IMG/VR virus record: IMGVR_UViG_3300043436_001485
Coordinates: 1 to 36,521 of that record
Reading direction: 5' to 3' (one strand)
Source of the DNA: a virus
Length of the DNA: 36,521 bases
The position numbers were made by a program, and so were the translations under genes. The notes under the pieces were generated by a model. The model was given only the letters and a program-made list of their open reading frames with translations, was not told where the DNA came from and made no database searches. Positions 1 to 7,011 of the stretch are shown here, in pieces; position 1 is the stretch's first letter, and every line of letters starts with the position of its first letter.

Positions 1-24
1 CCGCGCAGCACTAAAGGGAAGCAA

Positions 25-153
25 ATGACCGCCGACAACTGGCTTTTCATAACGATCATGGGGGTGATAATCCTCGCCGCATATCTGAGTGCCACTAAGC
101 CAAAGATAACAGAGGAAGAACGCAAAGAGATGGAAGAGGATTGGTGGGGATGA
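25..153 (+). CDS. Small single-pass membrane protein (42 aa), unknown function
   Basis: An ATG at 25 follows a purine-rich AAAGGGAAG ribosome-binding site at 13-21. The product is 42 aa: a short N-terminus, one hydrophobic stretch at about residues 6-22 (LFITIMGVIILAAYL), then a charged tail rich in K and E ending in WWG. The stop overlaps the ATG of the next gene (ATGA at 150-153), as elsewhere in this arm, and this supports it as a real gene despite its size. It is probably an inner-membrane protein with a cytoplasmic charged tail. I do not recognise a family. Confidence 0.6.
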   Translation: MTADNWLFITIMGVIILAAYLSATKPKITEEERKEMEEDWWG

Positions 154-437
154 CAAACACATTCAGAGTTAGCGACGCGGACATCAAGCGAGCCTGCTCG
201 TACATAACGGAAGACAAGGCCATCGCCGACTACTTCCACGTCGACATAGCACGCGTGGAAGAGCTGCGTAAGAAGACGTCACAGAGGGAGGCATTGAAGG
301 CCGAGCGTGCGCAGAGCCGCGCGCCCATGCACGCCACCGCCGAGGAGAACCGCATGCGCGCAAACGCAAAGCAGGGATCTGATGATTTGCTGCGCGCACT
401 AATGAAATTCTTTGAAAATCGAAAGGCAACACTATGA
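150..437 (+). CDS. Hypothetical early protein with a possible HTH segment (95 aa)
   Basis: I place the start at ATG 150, which overlaps the previous stop (ATGA), rather than at the in-frame TTG at 141. The N-terminal half contains ITEDKAIADYFHVDIARVEE (about residues 18-37). Its pattern (helix, IADYF turn, second helix) resembles a small helix-turn-helix. The middle is basic and rich in R, K and A, and the C-terminus is helical (LLRALMKFFENRK). It could be a small DNA-binding regulator, but that rests only on pattern and charge. It is coupled to the genes on both sides by 4-nt overlaps. Confidence 0.7.
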   Translation: MTNTFRVSDADIKRACSYITEDKAIADYFHVDIARVEELRKKTSQREALKAERAQSRAPMHATAEENRMRANAKQGSDDLLRALMKFFENRKATL

Positions 438-661
438 GCAAGAAGATAACCGCCGCAGTCGAGGCCGAGAAGGCCGCCGTCATTGAGATGCTGACAACGA
501 TGCAGAACGGCATAGACGTTGCCTCGCGCACCGCAGCGCCTGCGGACATCGGCACCCTGCGCTTCGCCAGCGGCTTCGTGTCCGGCATCATCGAGAGCCT
601 CGAGGACAATCTGCACCGGGGAGAGGCCCCGCAGCCGAAGTCGTCGATTATTTTATCGTAG
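434..661 (+). CDS. Hypothetical early protein (75 aa)
   Basis: ATG at 434 overlaps the previous stop by 4 nt. The 75-aa product begins with a lysine-containing helix (about residues 1-25, rich in A, E and V). A middle segment, RFASGFVSGIIESLEDNL, may form an amphipathic helix. I see no cysteine clusters, nucleotide-binding motif or membrane segment, and I do not recognise the family. Its place in a run of tightly packed small early genes suggests an accessory or host-takeover protein, which is inference only. Confidence 0.65.
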   Translation: MSKKITAAVEAEKAAVIEMLTTMQNGIDVASRTAAPADIGTLRFASGFVSGIIESLEDNLHRGEAPQPKSSIILS

Positions 662-666
662 GCACT

Positions 667-683
667 TGCAACTTTGGATTGCA
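667..683. promoter_or_regulatory. Inverted repeat TGCAA-N7-TTGCA, copy 1 (putative operator)
   Basis: Perfect 5-bp arms (667-671 and 679-683) are separated by 7 nt. The same 17-bp layout recurs at 3211-3227 and 9270-9286, each time a short way upstream of a start codon (33 nt here). In each copy the left arm is part of TTGCAA, which could serve as a -35 box, and a (CA)TGT sequence follows the right arm. The -10 position here (689-694, CACACG) is poor, so this copy may be an operator without a strong sigma-70 promoter. Confidence 0.5.
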
Positions 684-715
684 CATGTCACACGTCAATC
701 AGTAGGAGAAAGCAA

Positions 716-916
716 ATGAACATACTGGACACCCTTAACCCGTGGGGCGCGCTGCGCCGCGTACGTAAAGAGTTCGAAGATGCGCAGGCAGCGCACTGGG
801 TTGAGCACAAGAAGTGGACAACCCTGAACAACAAACTCAAGGCGCAGATCGCCAAGGGCCACTTCCGTAACCCGGAGACCGGCTGCATCGGCCCAAAGGG
901 AGTGACGTTTGAATGA
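716..916 (+). CDS. Hypothetical early protein (66 aa)
   Basis: I choose ATG 716 because AGGAG at 704-708 sits 7 nt before it; an upstream in-frame ATG at 674 lies within the repeat region and has no such site. The product starts MNILDTLNPWGALRRV and continues with a charged helix (KEFEDAQAAHWVEHKKW and LNNKLKAQIAKG, about residues 18-47) that could be a coiled coil. It ends in a short C-terminal segment with a GCIGPKG turn. It is the first gene after the copy-1 inverted repeat and overlaps the HTH gene downstream by 4 nt. I do not recognise a family. Confidence 0.65.
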   Translation: MNILDTLNPWGALRRVRKEFEDAQAAHWVEHKKWTTLNNKLKAQIAKGHFRNPETGCIGPKGVTFE

Positions 917-1155
917 CCAGCAAGGATGAACGTATCGCAGCCCTCGACCTCGCCATTGAGCGCGGCGGCGGCATTGTGCGCTTTGCAAAGAGCATGAACG
1001 TCACGCATCAGGCCGTTTACAACTGGCGGAAGCGTGGCTGGGTTCCGCCCGAGCGCTCTCTGATTATTGAGACCATATTTGGTGTTGAACGAAGTCGGCT
1101 GATGGACCCCAACCTTGTCCGCGCATTGAGCACGCCCGCAGCACACACTTTTTAA
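913..1155 (+). CDS. Cro/YdaS-like helix-turn-helix regulator (80 aa)
   Basis: The product matches the Cro/YdaS layout: ALDLAIERGGGIVRFAKSMN, then VTHQAVYNWRKRGWVPPE, then a helix around LIIETIFGVERSRL. The helix-turn-helix spans roughly residues 18-40, with the recognition helix at THQAVYNWRKRG. The W-RKRG-VPPERS stretch is typical of this family, which binds operators as dimers in phages and YdaS-type toxin-antitoxin loci. It overlaps the preceding gene by 4 nt and ends 15 nt before the primase-helicase. It is the best local candidate for binding the three TGCAA-N7-TTGCA repeats. That pairing is inferred. Confidence 0.82.
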   Translation: MTSKDERIAALDLAIERGGGIVRFAKSMNVTHQAVYNWRKRGWVPPERSLIIETIFGVERSRLMDPNLVRALSTPAAHTF

Positions 1156-1170
1156 GAAGGCCGAGGCAAC

Positions 1171-3192
1171 ATGACTGCCGTCCAGCGTATCACACCACAC
1201 CTGCGCGAAATAAAAGCGCCAGCGCCCTTGCGCGACCTGCCATACTGGCTGTGCTGGAGGCTCGAGCCCTTCCCCGGTGAGGCAAAGGCACGTAAGGTGC
1301 CATACTACCCAACGGGCGAGCGCCGGCATGGCACGCAGGGCGCGCCGCAGGACATGGCCAAGCTGACAACCTTTGCGGCTGCGCGCGAGGCGGCCATCAA
1401 GGGCGGCTTTGATGGCGTGGGCTTCGCGCACACGTTGGCAGGCGGTGTTGTCACGCTCGACTTCGACGCGTGCGTAACGGACGGCGTCGTGCGTCCGGAC
1501 ATCCTCAGTCTGGTCGAGAGCACGTACGCAGAGTTCAGCCCCAGCGGTCAGGGCATACACGCCATCTTCTTCGGACCCCCGAACCTGCTCGAGAACCGCA
1601 AGGCCCGCAACGAGGGGCCTGAGTTCGCAGTGGAGGCATTCAGCTCTGCGGGCTTTACGACGTTCACCGGCTGGCTGCTCGACCACGTGGACATTCTCGG
1701 ATACGAGGACCGCATCGCGCCCCTGCCACAGGCTGTTGTTGACGCATGCCAGCGCCGCTTCGGTAAGTCCCGCACGGCCGTCGACAGCGACGACTTCATG
1801 CTCGGTCGCGAGAGGCCGATCGGCCTTTCCATAGAGCAGATCGAGGACATCCTGCGGCACCTGAGCCCGGATTGCAGCCGCGAGGAGTGGATCCGCATCG
1901 GTACGGCCATCCATCACGAGACGGAGGGTGATGACACCGGCCTGTACCTTTGGGACGAGTGGTCCTCTGACGGTGTCACGTACCCCGGCTCTGAGGGCGT
2001 TGAGTACCAGTGGCGCAGCTTCCGAGGGCCAACCCCCGGCCGCGCGTCCATAACAATGGCCTCGGTCATCAAGATGGCCAAGGAGGCAGGCTACCGCCCC
2101 AGTGAGGCAGCCAGCAGGGAACAAGTGCTCGCCAAGGCCGAGGCGATCATGGCTGAGCTGCCTAAAAAGAGTTTAGGCCGCTTCGGCCCCGTGCCGATCT
2201 ACGACCTGTCCCTCGCACCGCCGATGGACTGGCTGATCAAGGGCGTCCTGCCGAGGGGCGAGCTGGGCGTCCTCTTCGGCGCGTCGGGGTCTGGCAAGAC
2301 GTTCGTGGCGCTGGATCTGGCCTTCTCGGTCGCTCGCGGCATCGCTTGGCGCGATCGGCGCACGACGCGCGGGCGTGTTGCGATCATCGCCGCAGAGGGC
2401 GGGGCGGGCATCGGCAAGCGCGGCGAGGCGTACGCGCGCTACCATGACTTCAACTTGCATGGCGTTGACGTGCACGTCATCACGGCCGCACCGAACTTCC
2501 TCGACAGTGACGACGTCTCCGAGGTGATAGCCGAGCTGAACAACATTGGCCCCGTGGACTTGGTCATAGTCGACACGTTCGCGCAGGTGACGCCCGGCGC
2601 AAATGAGAACACGTCCGAGGACGTGGGCCGCGCACTGGCGAACCTGAAGCTCCTGCATGAGGCGACGCGCGCCATGAACCTTGTCGTCGCCCACGCCGGC
2701 AAGGATCTCAGCAAGGGCGTGCGTGGCTGGTCGGGCCTGAAGGCCGCAGCCGACGTTCAGATCGAAGTGGTGCGCCACGAGGACGGCACGCGCGAGATCA
2801 TCATCGAGAAGATGAAGGACGGCGAGGACGGCATACGCTGGGCCTTCAGGCTTGAAGTCGTCGAGGTGGGCATCGACTATGACGGCGACATCGTTACGAG
2901 CTGCGTCGCCGTGCCCGCGGAATTGCCGACCAAGGTCGAGGAAGAGCGCATCGGCCTGAAGCGTCGCGGACGTGTAGAAAATCACGTGTTGGAGGTTATG
3001 ACCCTGTTCGGATCTGACAGCATTGTCAGCGCTATTGAGCTAATTGACCGCGCCGTGGCCGCATTGCAGCCCCCAGAGGACGGCAAGCGCGACACGCGCA
3101 GGCAGTCTGTAACCCGCGCAATTCAGGCACTTAGCAAGGAGAAGGACGGCCCGCTGCGCATGGAAGGTGGGAAAATTATCTTTTATGAGTAA
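1171..3192 (+). CDS. AEP-type primase / RepA-like replicative helicase fusion (673 aa)
   Basis: Three parts are visible. Residues about 25-150 look like an archaeo-eukaryotic (Prim-Pol) primase: a DFD acidic pair (D97, D99) and SPSGQGIH with H130. Residues about 220-310 resemble a PriCT-2 domain, with DILRHLSPDCSREEWIRIG and later WRSFRG. Residues about 350-560 form a RecA/RepA-like ATPase with Walker A GASGSGKT (370-377) and Walker B VDLVIVD ending at D468, followed by HAGKDLSKGVRGWSG. It therefore probably primes and unwinds at the phage origin. Start ATG 1171 follows an AAGGCCGAGG site. It sits directly after the Cro-like gene and ahead of the nuclease, SSB and polymerase cassette. Activity on DNA is inferred from motifs. 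Confidence 0.9.
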   Translation: MTAVQRITPHLREIKAPAPLRDLPYWLCWRLEPFPGEAKARKVPYYPTGERRHGTQGAPQDMAKLTTFAAAREAAIKGGFDGVGFAHTLAGGVVTLDFDACVTDGVVRPDILSLVESTYAEFSPSGQGIHAIFFGPPNLLENRKARNEGPEFAVEAFSSAGFTTFTGWLLDHVDILGYEDRIAPLPQAVVDACQRRFGKSRTAVDSDDFMLGRERPIGLSIEQIEDILRHLSPDCSREEWIRIGTAIHHETEGDDTGLYLWDEWSSDGVTYPGSEGVEYQWRSFRGPTPGRASITMASVIKMAKEAGYRPSEAASREQVLAKAEAIMAELPKKSLGRFGPVPIYDLSLAPPMDWLIKGVLPRGELGVLFGASGSGKTFVALDLAFSVARGIAWRDRRTTRGRVAIIAAEGGAGIGKRGEAYARYHDFNLHGVDVHVITAAPNFLDSDDVSEVIAELNNIGPVDLVIVDTFAQVTPGANENTSEDVGRALANLKLLHEATRAMNLVVAHAGKDLSKGVRGWSGLKAAADVQIEVVRHEDGTREIIIEKMKDGEDGIRWAFRLEVVEVGIDYDGDIVTSCVAVPAELPTKVEEERIGLKRRGRVENHVLEVMTLFGSDSIVSAIELIDRAVAALQPPEDGKRDTRRQSVTRAIQALSKEKDGPLRMEGGKIIFYE

Positions 3193-3209
3193 AAAATTGC
3201 AGATAGGTG

Positions 3210-3238
3210 TTGCAATGCCTAATTGCATGTGCCATTAG
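3210..3238 (+). promoter_or_regulatory. Inverted repeat copy 2 with possible promoter
   Basis: TGCAA (3211-3215) and TTGCA (3223-3227) form a perfect inverted repeat with a 7-nt spacer. TTGCAA at 3210-3215 could be a -35 box; 17 nt later is CATTAG (3233-3238), a weak -10. The leader that follows, CATCAGCAACGAAGGAGTA, is shared with copy 3 except at one base. An extra TTGCA half-site lies at 3197-3201. This 75-bp gap separates the primase-helicase from the next operon. Confidence 0.55.
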
Positions 3239-3267
3239 GGTGCATCAGCAACGAAGGAGTACACAAT

Positions 3268-3579
3268 ATGAGCACCGCATTTGCAACCATCAGCAACATC
3301 CACCCAGCCGACCGTCTGGGTGACATCAAGGCAGAGATCGCCCGCCTGTCGGAGATCTCGAAGTTCCTTGAGGCCGAAATCAAAGATCTTGGCGTCGGCG
3401 CGCATGAGGGCAACCTCTTCCGTGCCACCGTCAGCGAAGTGGCCGAGCGTTCGTCGCTCTGCCCCAAGGCTGCCGAAGCCAAGCTCCGCGAACTGGGCGT
3501 TGACGGTCGCTGGTTCAGCAAGAACCAGAAGACCACCAAGGGCTACACCGCCCTCAAAATCGCAGCGAGGAAAGTATAA
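3268..3579 (+). CDS. Hypothetical phage protein (103 aa)
   Basis: ATG 3268 is preceded by GAAGGAG at 3253-3259. An upstream in-frame ATG at 3223 lies inside the inverted repeat and is unlikely to be used. The product has a helical N-terminal half (DIKAEIARLSEISKFLEAEI, about residues 18-37) and a C-terminal half with basic residues (GRWFSKNQKTTKGYTALKI). The overall pattern, a short coiled coil followed by a possible HTH-like AEAKLRELGVDGRWF region, could fit a small nucleic-acid-binding protein, but I do not recognise a family. It is the first gene of the operon controlled from the copy-2 repeat. Confidence 0.7.
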   Translation: MSTAFATISNIHPADRLGDIKAEIARLSEISKFLEAEIKDLGVGAHEGNLFRATVSEVAERSSLCPKAAEAKLRELGVDGRWFSKNQKTTKGYTALKIAARKV

Positions 3580-3758
3580 TGACCGACAGCATCCTCGCAG
3601 CGGAATACACGTCGGGTACTAACAAGTACCCGCCGACCCTCTACATAAACCGGATCGCGAACGGACGCCGTTCGAACGTGGCCGCATTCAACGTGTCAGG
3701 CAAGCGCGAGGCGCGCCAACTGGCAAAGCAACAGGGAGCAGAACCGTGGAACTTTTAA
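3579..3758 (+). CDS. Small hypothetical protein (59 aa)
   Basis: The ATG at 3579 shares a base with the previous stop (TAATG) and the stop at 3756-3758 likewise shares a base with the next ATG, so the reading frame is fixed by coupling on both sides. The product is basic and contains TLYINRIANGRRSNVAAFNV followed by KREARQLAKQQG. The layout of two short strands followed by a basic helix resembles tiny phage DNA-binding or host-interaction proteins, but no family is recognised. Confidence 0.6.
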   Translation: MTDSILAAEYTSGTNKYPPTLYINRIANGRRSNVAAFNVSGKREARQLAKQQGAEPWNF

Positions 3759-4042
3759 TGGACCGCAGCTACTATCGCATGCGTGGAGACGCCGGCCTTC
3801 TTGAACGGGCAAAGTACAACCCCACCGCAGAGCTGGCCATCGTGCTGGCCGAGCGTCTGGCAGAAATTCAAGTCGAGTTTGACGAACAGATCGACGAGGC
3901 GAAGGAGGCCGCCGAGGACGCGCGGCTCGACATGAACCAACTCGACGACAAGATCTATCTGCTACAGCAGGAGATCGACAAGCTCGAACTGATGCTGGGA
4001 GAGCGCGACCGTATTATTGACGAACTGAGAAAAGGAAACTGA
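3758..4042 (+). CDS. Coiled-coil hypothetical protein (94 aa)
   Basis: I choose ATG 3758, which overlaps the upstream TAA (TAATG); a GTG at 3746 is possible but lies inside the previous gene. After a short N-terminus (MDRSYYRMRGDAG) the protein is one long acidic helix from about residue 25. Heptad-like hydrophobic spacing runs through RLAEIQVEFDEQIDEAKEAA and LLQQEIDKLELMLGERDRI. It is probably a dimeric coiled coil. I see no catalytic motif. Its job in the replication operon is unknown. Confidence 0.7.
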   Translation: MDRSYYRMRGDAGLLERAKYNPTAELAIVLAERLAEIQVEFDEQIDEAKEAAEDARLDMNQLDDKIYLLQQEIDKLELMLGERDRIIDELRKGN

Positions 4043-4045
4043 TAA

Positions 4046-4474
4046 ATGATTAAGATCGAAGTAACCGGCAACAGCATCCCCGAAGTGGCCGACAAGCTGC
4101 TGGCCATCGGTGCCAGCCTGCGGGCCAGCACGGCCGTTCTGCCCATCGCCAACGGCGGCACCGGTGCCCAGACAATCGAAGAAGTTATGGGGGTAGCCGA
4201 AGCCGCACCCGTGGACCCTACTCCGGCCCCCAAGAGTGCCCCCGTTGCTACAGTCTCCGAGAGCCAGCCAACGACGACGGAACCCTCTTCTACCCCTGCC
4301 CCTGCGGCATTGGACTTTGACACGGACGTAGCGCCGCACGTGCTGGCCGTGGTGCAGAAGCTGGGCAAGCCGGCCGCGCAGGAGATCCTGTCGCAGTTCG
4401 GCGTTGAGAAGGCATCGCTGCTCGACCCAGCCCGCTGGCCCGAGTTGGTCACTGCATTGCAGGACGCAGGCTAA
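4046..4474 (+). CDS. Hypothetical protein with a tail-fibre-like NGGTGA motif (142 aa)
   Basis: ATG 4046 follows GAAAAGGAAACTG. Residues 1-35 form a small alpha/beta-like unit ([19 protein letters not shown]). [13 protein letters not shown] motif follows at about residues 32-43. A long Pro/Ala/Thr/Ser linker covers about 55-92. A helical C-terminal domain ([20 protein letters not shown] and further) completes it. The linker implies two folded ends joined flexibly. The NGGTGA motif also occurs in this phage's tail fibre at 33614-35905, which is odd for an early gene. It lies directly upstream of the DUF2800 nuclease, whose ATG overlaps its stop. Confidence 0.75.
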   Translation: MIKIEVTGNSIPEVADKLLAIGASLRASTAVLPIANGGTGAQTIEEVMGVAEAAPVDPTPAPKSAPVATVSESQPTTTEPSSTPAPAALDFDTDVAPHVLAVVQKLGKPAAQEILSQFGVEKASLLDPARWPELVTALQDAG

Positions 4475-5712
4475 TGGCACACGCAAAACTTTCACCGTCG
4501 GGGGCGCACCGTTGGCTGCGCTGCCCCGGCAGCGTCGTCCTTGAGGCACCCTATCCAGACACGAGTAGCAGCTACGCCCGTGAGGGCACTGCCGCGCACG
4601 AGCTGGCGGCCTTTATACTTTCCAGCGAGAGACCGAATGCCCAGTACTATGTGAACCAGATATTTGAGTTCGAGGACCACGGCGAAATGGTGGACTGGCG
4701 CGTCACGCAGGACATGGCCGATTACGTTGACGATTACATCAAGCTGGTTCGCGAGCTGGCGCAGGGTAAGATGCTGCTCGTTGAGCGCAAGGTGCCCATC
4801 AGCCACCTTACGGGCGAGGAGGGTGCCACCGGTACCAGCGACGTCGTCATCGTGGACACGACCGGCCGCAACCTAACCGTAGTCGACTTGAAGTACGGCA
4901 TGGGCGTCCGCGTTGAGGCCGAGGAGAACCCCCAGCTCATGATGTACGCCCTTGGCGCGCTGCACGAGTACGACGTTCTGGGCGTCTTTGAGACGGTCAG
5001 CATGTACATCCACATGCCCCGCCTGAACTTCGTCAGCGAGTACCACATACCCGTTCAAGAGCTTCTGAGCGCGGGCGATGACGTCCGTCGCGGCGCGGAG
5101 CTGTGCCGCAAGGCAGAGGCTGCCGAGGATGCAGATCTGGCCGAGTTCCTTGAGCCGGGCGAAAAGCAGTGCCGCTTCTGCAAGGCAAAGGCCACGTGCG
5201 GTGCCCTGCGTGCCGACATCACCGACGTTGTGGGCGGCGACGCTGCCTGCACCATTGATGAGTTCGCGGAGTTCCTGCCAGAGACCGTCGACAGCGAGAC
5301 TGGCGACAACTACCTGCCGATCGCCATGTCCAAGGTCGCGCTGGTCGAGGATTGGTGCAAGGCCGTCCGCGCTGAAGTCGAGCGCAGATTGTTCGCCGGC
5401 CAGAAGGTGGACGGCTACAAACTGGTCGAGGGCAAGCGCGGCCACCGCAAGTGGGGCAATGAGGCGGAGGTCGAGGATCTCTTCAAATCATTCCGCATGC
5501 GGCAGGACGAGATGTACGATTTGAGCTTGATTTCGCCCACCAAGGCGGAGAAAGTGTTCAAGCAAAATCCCAAGCGCTGGGCTAAGGTCACCGACCTTAT
5601 CACCCAAAGCGTGGGCAAGCCATCTGTGGCACTCGCCACGGATAAACGACCAGAGATGGTCATCCAACCGGTCTCTGATGATTTCAGCGACCTAATTAAA
5701 ACGCTAAACTGA
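4474..5712 (+). CDS. DUF2800 Cas4/RecB-like Fe-S nuclease (412 aa)
   Basis: The protein has the DUF2800 layout. N-terminal [14 protein letters not shown] gives the first cysteine (C17), and EGTAAHELA gives an early His. The nuclease core reads GTSDVVIVD (D123) then VVDLKYG (D138, K140), and [10 protein letters not shown] is the downstream Q-x3-Y motif. [10 protein letters not shown] adds C233, C236 and C242. Four cysteines in this arrangement suggest a 4Fe-4S cluster as in Cas4 and AddB. The family belongs to the PD-(D/E)XK nucleases and is found beside DUF2815, family A polymerase, VRR-NUC and SNF2-like helicase genes in phages, as here. It probably resects DNA ends during recombination-dependent replication. 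That role is inferred from family and context. Confidence 0.9.
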   Translation: MAHAKLSPSGAHRWLRCPGSVVLEAPYPDTSSSYAREGTAAHELAAFILSSERPNAQYYVNQIFEFEDHGEMVDWRVTQDMADYVDDYIKLVRELAQGKMLLVERKVPISHLTGEEGATGTSDVVIVDTTGRNLTVVDLKYGMGVRVEAEENPQLMMYALGALHEYDVLGVFETVSMYIHMPRLNFVSEYHIPVQELLSAGDDVRRGAELCRKAEAAEDADLAEFLEPGEKQCRFCKAKATCGALRADITDVVGGDAACTIDEFAEFLPETVDSETGDNYLPIAMSKVALVEDWCKAVRAEVERRLFAGQKVDGYKLVEGKRGHRKWGNEAEVEDLFKSFRMRQDEMYDLSLISPTKAEKVFKQNPKRWAKVTDLITQSVGKPSVALATDKRPEMVIQPVSDDFSDLIKTLN

Positions 5713-5729
5713 GAATAGGATAATTGAAA

Positions 5730-6323
5730 ATGGCTGCTAAAAAACAACTTATGCTGAAGAACGTCGTTCTTGCCTTCCCGAACATTGCCGAACCGCAGGC
5801 CTTCGGAAAAGGTGAACCAGCATACGGCGCAAAGTTCCCCATCGTACCCAACAGCGAACAGCACAAGGCTATCGAAGCCGCGATGCTGGAAGTTGCCAAG
5901 GAAGAGTGGGGCGATAAGGGCGCGAACATTCTCGCCACCCTCACTGAGGACGACAAGGTCGCCTTCACAAAGAAGGTCTACAAGAACAAGACCTCCGGCG
6001 AGCCGTATCAGGGCTTCGAGGACAAGCACTACCTGTCGACGCGTAACCCCAAGACCCAGCCGAGCGTGTACAACGCTTACGGTGACGACGTGGTCGGTAA
6101 GACGGACATCGAGCGCGAGGCGTTCAGCGGTGCCGTTGTCAACGCCTCGATCGAGATCTGGGCGCAGGACAGCAAGGACTGGGGCCGTCGCATCAACTGT
6201 TCGCTGCGTGGCATCATGCTCACAGGCGAAGGCGAGAACTTCGGTGGTGGCTCAAAGCCAGCATCGGCTGATGAGTTCGCCGCCTTTGCTAAGGCCAAGG
6301 CCGATGCCGAGGACATCCTGTGA
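5730..6323 (+). CDS. DUF2815 / Enc34-type single-stranded DNA-binding protein (197 aa)
   Basis: ATG 5730 is favoured because AGGA at 5717-5720 lies 9 nt upstream; the TTG at 5724 is too close to it. The sequence has the family's N-terminal strand (LMLKNVVLAFPNIAEPQAF), then GAKFPIVP, the segment GDDVVGKTDIEREAFSGAVV, and a final RRINCSLRGIMLTGEGENFG. These match the OB-fold ssDNA-binding proteins described for phage Enc34 (PF10991). It should coat ssDNA and assist the polymerase and the DUF2800 nuclease next door. The acidic tail (DEFAAFAKAKADAEDIL) is typical of phage SSBs, where it recruits partners. Confidence 0.88.
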   Translation: MAAKKQLMLKNVVLAFPNIAEPQAFGKGEPAYGAKFPIVPNSEQHKAIEAAMLEVAKEEWGDKGANILATLTEDDKVAFTKKVYKNKTSGEPYQGFEDKHYLSTRNPKTQPSVYNAYGDDVVGKTDIEREAFSGAVVNASIEIWAQDSKDWGRRINCSLRGIMLTGEGENFGGGSKPASADEFAAFAKAKADAEDIL

Positions 6324-6574
6324 GCGTAATCGGCCACAACTCCAGCGAAGAGCAACTGCGCCTCTTAATCGAGCGTGTTGAGCGTCTGGAGGAAGAAAAG
6401 AAGGGCGTCGCCGAAGATATTCGGGACGTCTACAGTGAGGCGAAAGCCTTCGGCTTCGATGCGAAAATCATGCGTCAAATCGTCCGCCTGCGGAAGATGA
6501 CCAAAGATGATCGGGCGGAGATGGAGGCCATCCTAGAGACCTACAAAAAGGCTCTTGGCATGGATCTGCTCTAA
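6320..6574 (+). CDS. DUF2312 / GapR-like DNA-binding protein (84 aa)
   Basis: A GTG start at 6320 overlaps the previous stop (GTGA). The sequence reads like DUF2312: a coiled helix (LRLLIERVERLEEEKKGV), then DIRDVYSEAKAFGFDAKIM, then RQIVRLRKMTKDDRAEMEAI and a short tail. This family includes GapR, which in Caulobacter binds overtwisted DNA as a clamp-like coiled-coil assembly and tracks replication and transcription. In phages it may support DNA unwinding or take over host nucleoid functions. It is also the best clue that the host is an alphaproteobacterium. The length, about 84 aa, is normal for the family. Confidence 0.92.
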   Translation: MSVIGHNSSEEQLRLLIERVERLEEEKKGVAEDIRDVYSEAKAFGFDAKIMRQIVRLRKMTKDDRAEMEAILETYKKALGMDLL

Positions 6575-6586
6575 CTGTATAAGATT

Positions 6587-6635
6587 GGTGCGTCGGTCTC
6601 TATCCACCCTTCAAGACTGACGCACCCTTCTTTCT
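6587..6635 (+). terminator. Putative rho-independent terminator after the GapR-like gene
   Basis: A 13-bp stem pairs 6587-6599 (GGTGCGTCGGTCT) with 6614-6626, with one G-U wobble and a 14-nt loop. The pyrimidine tail CTTCTTTCT follows. It lies 13 nt after the stop of the preceding gene. The U-tract is interrupted by C, so termination may be partial. Its last bases overlap the left arm of the next hairpin (from 6626), so the two structures may compete. Confidence 0.6.
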
Positions 6636-6720
6636 GGCGAGCCGCGCGCGGGTGCGGGTTGCTCCTGCGTTGCTGATACACGAAGCGCGCGGCTCACCTG
6701 AAAGAAGGAGTATCAGCATG
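6626..6720 (+). promoter_or_regulatory. Long hairpin with possible start-codon pseudoknot (cis-regulatory RNA candidate)
   Basis: Positions 6626-6649 can pair with 6685-6708 over 24 positions with two mismatches, including 11 perfect GC-rich pairs next to a 35-nt loop. The right arm runs into the AAGGAG ribosome-binding site (6705-6710). Inside the loop, TGCTGATAC (6671-6679) is a perfect complement of GTATCAGCA (6710-6718), which spans the end of the ribosome-binding site to the A of the start codon. A pseudoknot would hide the start of the downstream gene. This reading is from base pairing alone. Confidence 0.5.
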
Positions 6721-7011
6721 AAACTTACCATACCACAAATCCGTGACTTGATTACCGAACTGACCGATGAGAGCAAAACACTCGCTCGGCGTCAGATTTA
6801 CATCGCGACTAAGATCCACAAACTGTCCGAAGAGACACGCCGCCGCAGCTATACGCGTGCGCCTACCACCAGCCGCCGCATCACGGCAGCCGTCCGTGCG
6901 TCCGTGCGCCAGATGGCCGCGGACTTCCCCGACCTATCGCACCAAGAGATCGCGAATGCCCACGGCATCAACATCGGACGCGTCAGCGAGATCCTGCACG
7001 GGAAGCGTTGA
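6718..7011 (+). CDS. Small basic HTH protein (97 aa)
   Basis: ATG 6718 has AAGGAG at 6705-6710 upstream; an earlier in-frame ATG at 6652 lies inside the hairpin. The N-terminal half is helical (IPQIRDLITELTDESKTLAR). The middle is very basic (RRRSYTRAPTTSRRITAAV). The C-terminal 35 residues look like a helix-turn-helix: MAADFPDLSHQEIANAHGIN followed by IGRVSEILHGKR. It could regulate the polymerase gene, whose start overlaps its stop, or its own leader. I know of no named family. Its leader has an unusual fold (6626-6720), suggesting translation is controlled. Confidence 0.75.
   Translation: MKLTIPQIRDLITELTDESKTLARRQIYIATKIHKLSEETRRRSYTRAPTTSRRITAAVRASVRQMAADFPDLSHQEIANAHGINIGRVSEILHGKR

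Noticed and set aside
688-2124. Long minus-strand open frame opposite the HTH and primase-helicase genes
   Set aside because: It is antisense to clear genes with family motifs on the + strand, and its translation looks low in complexity and lacks any recognisable motif. GC-rich sequence commonly yields such shadow frames.
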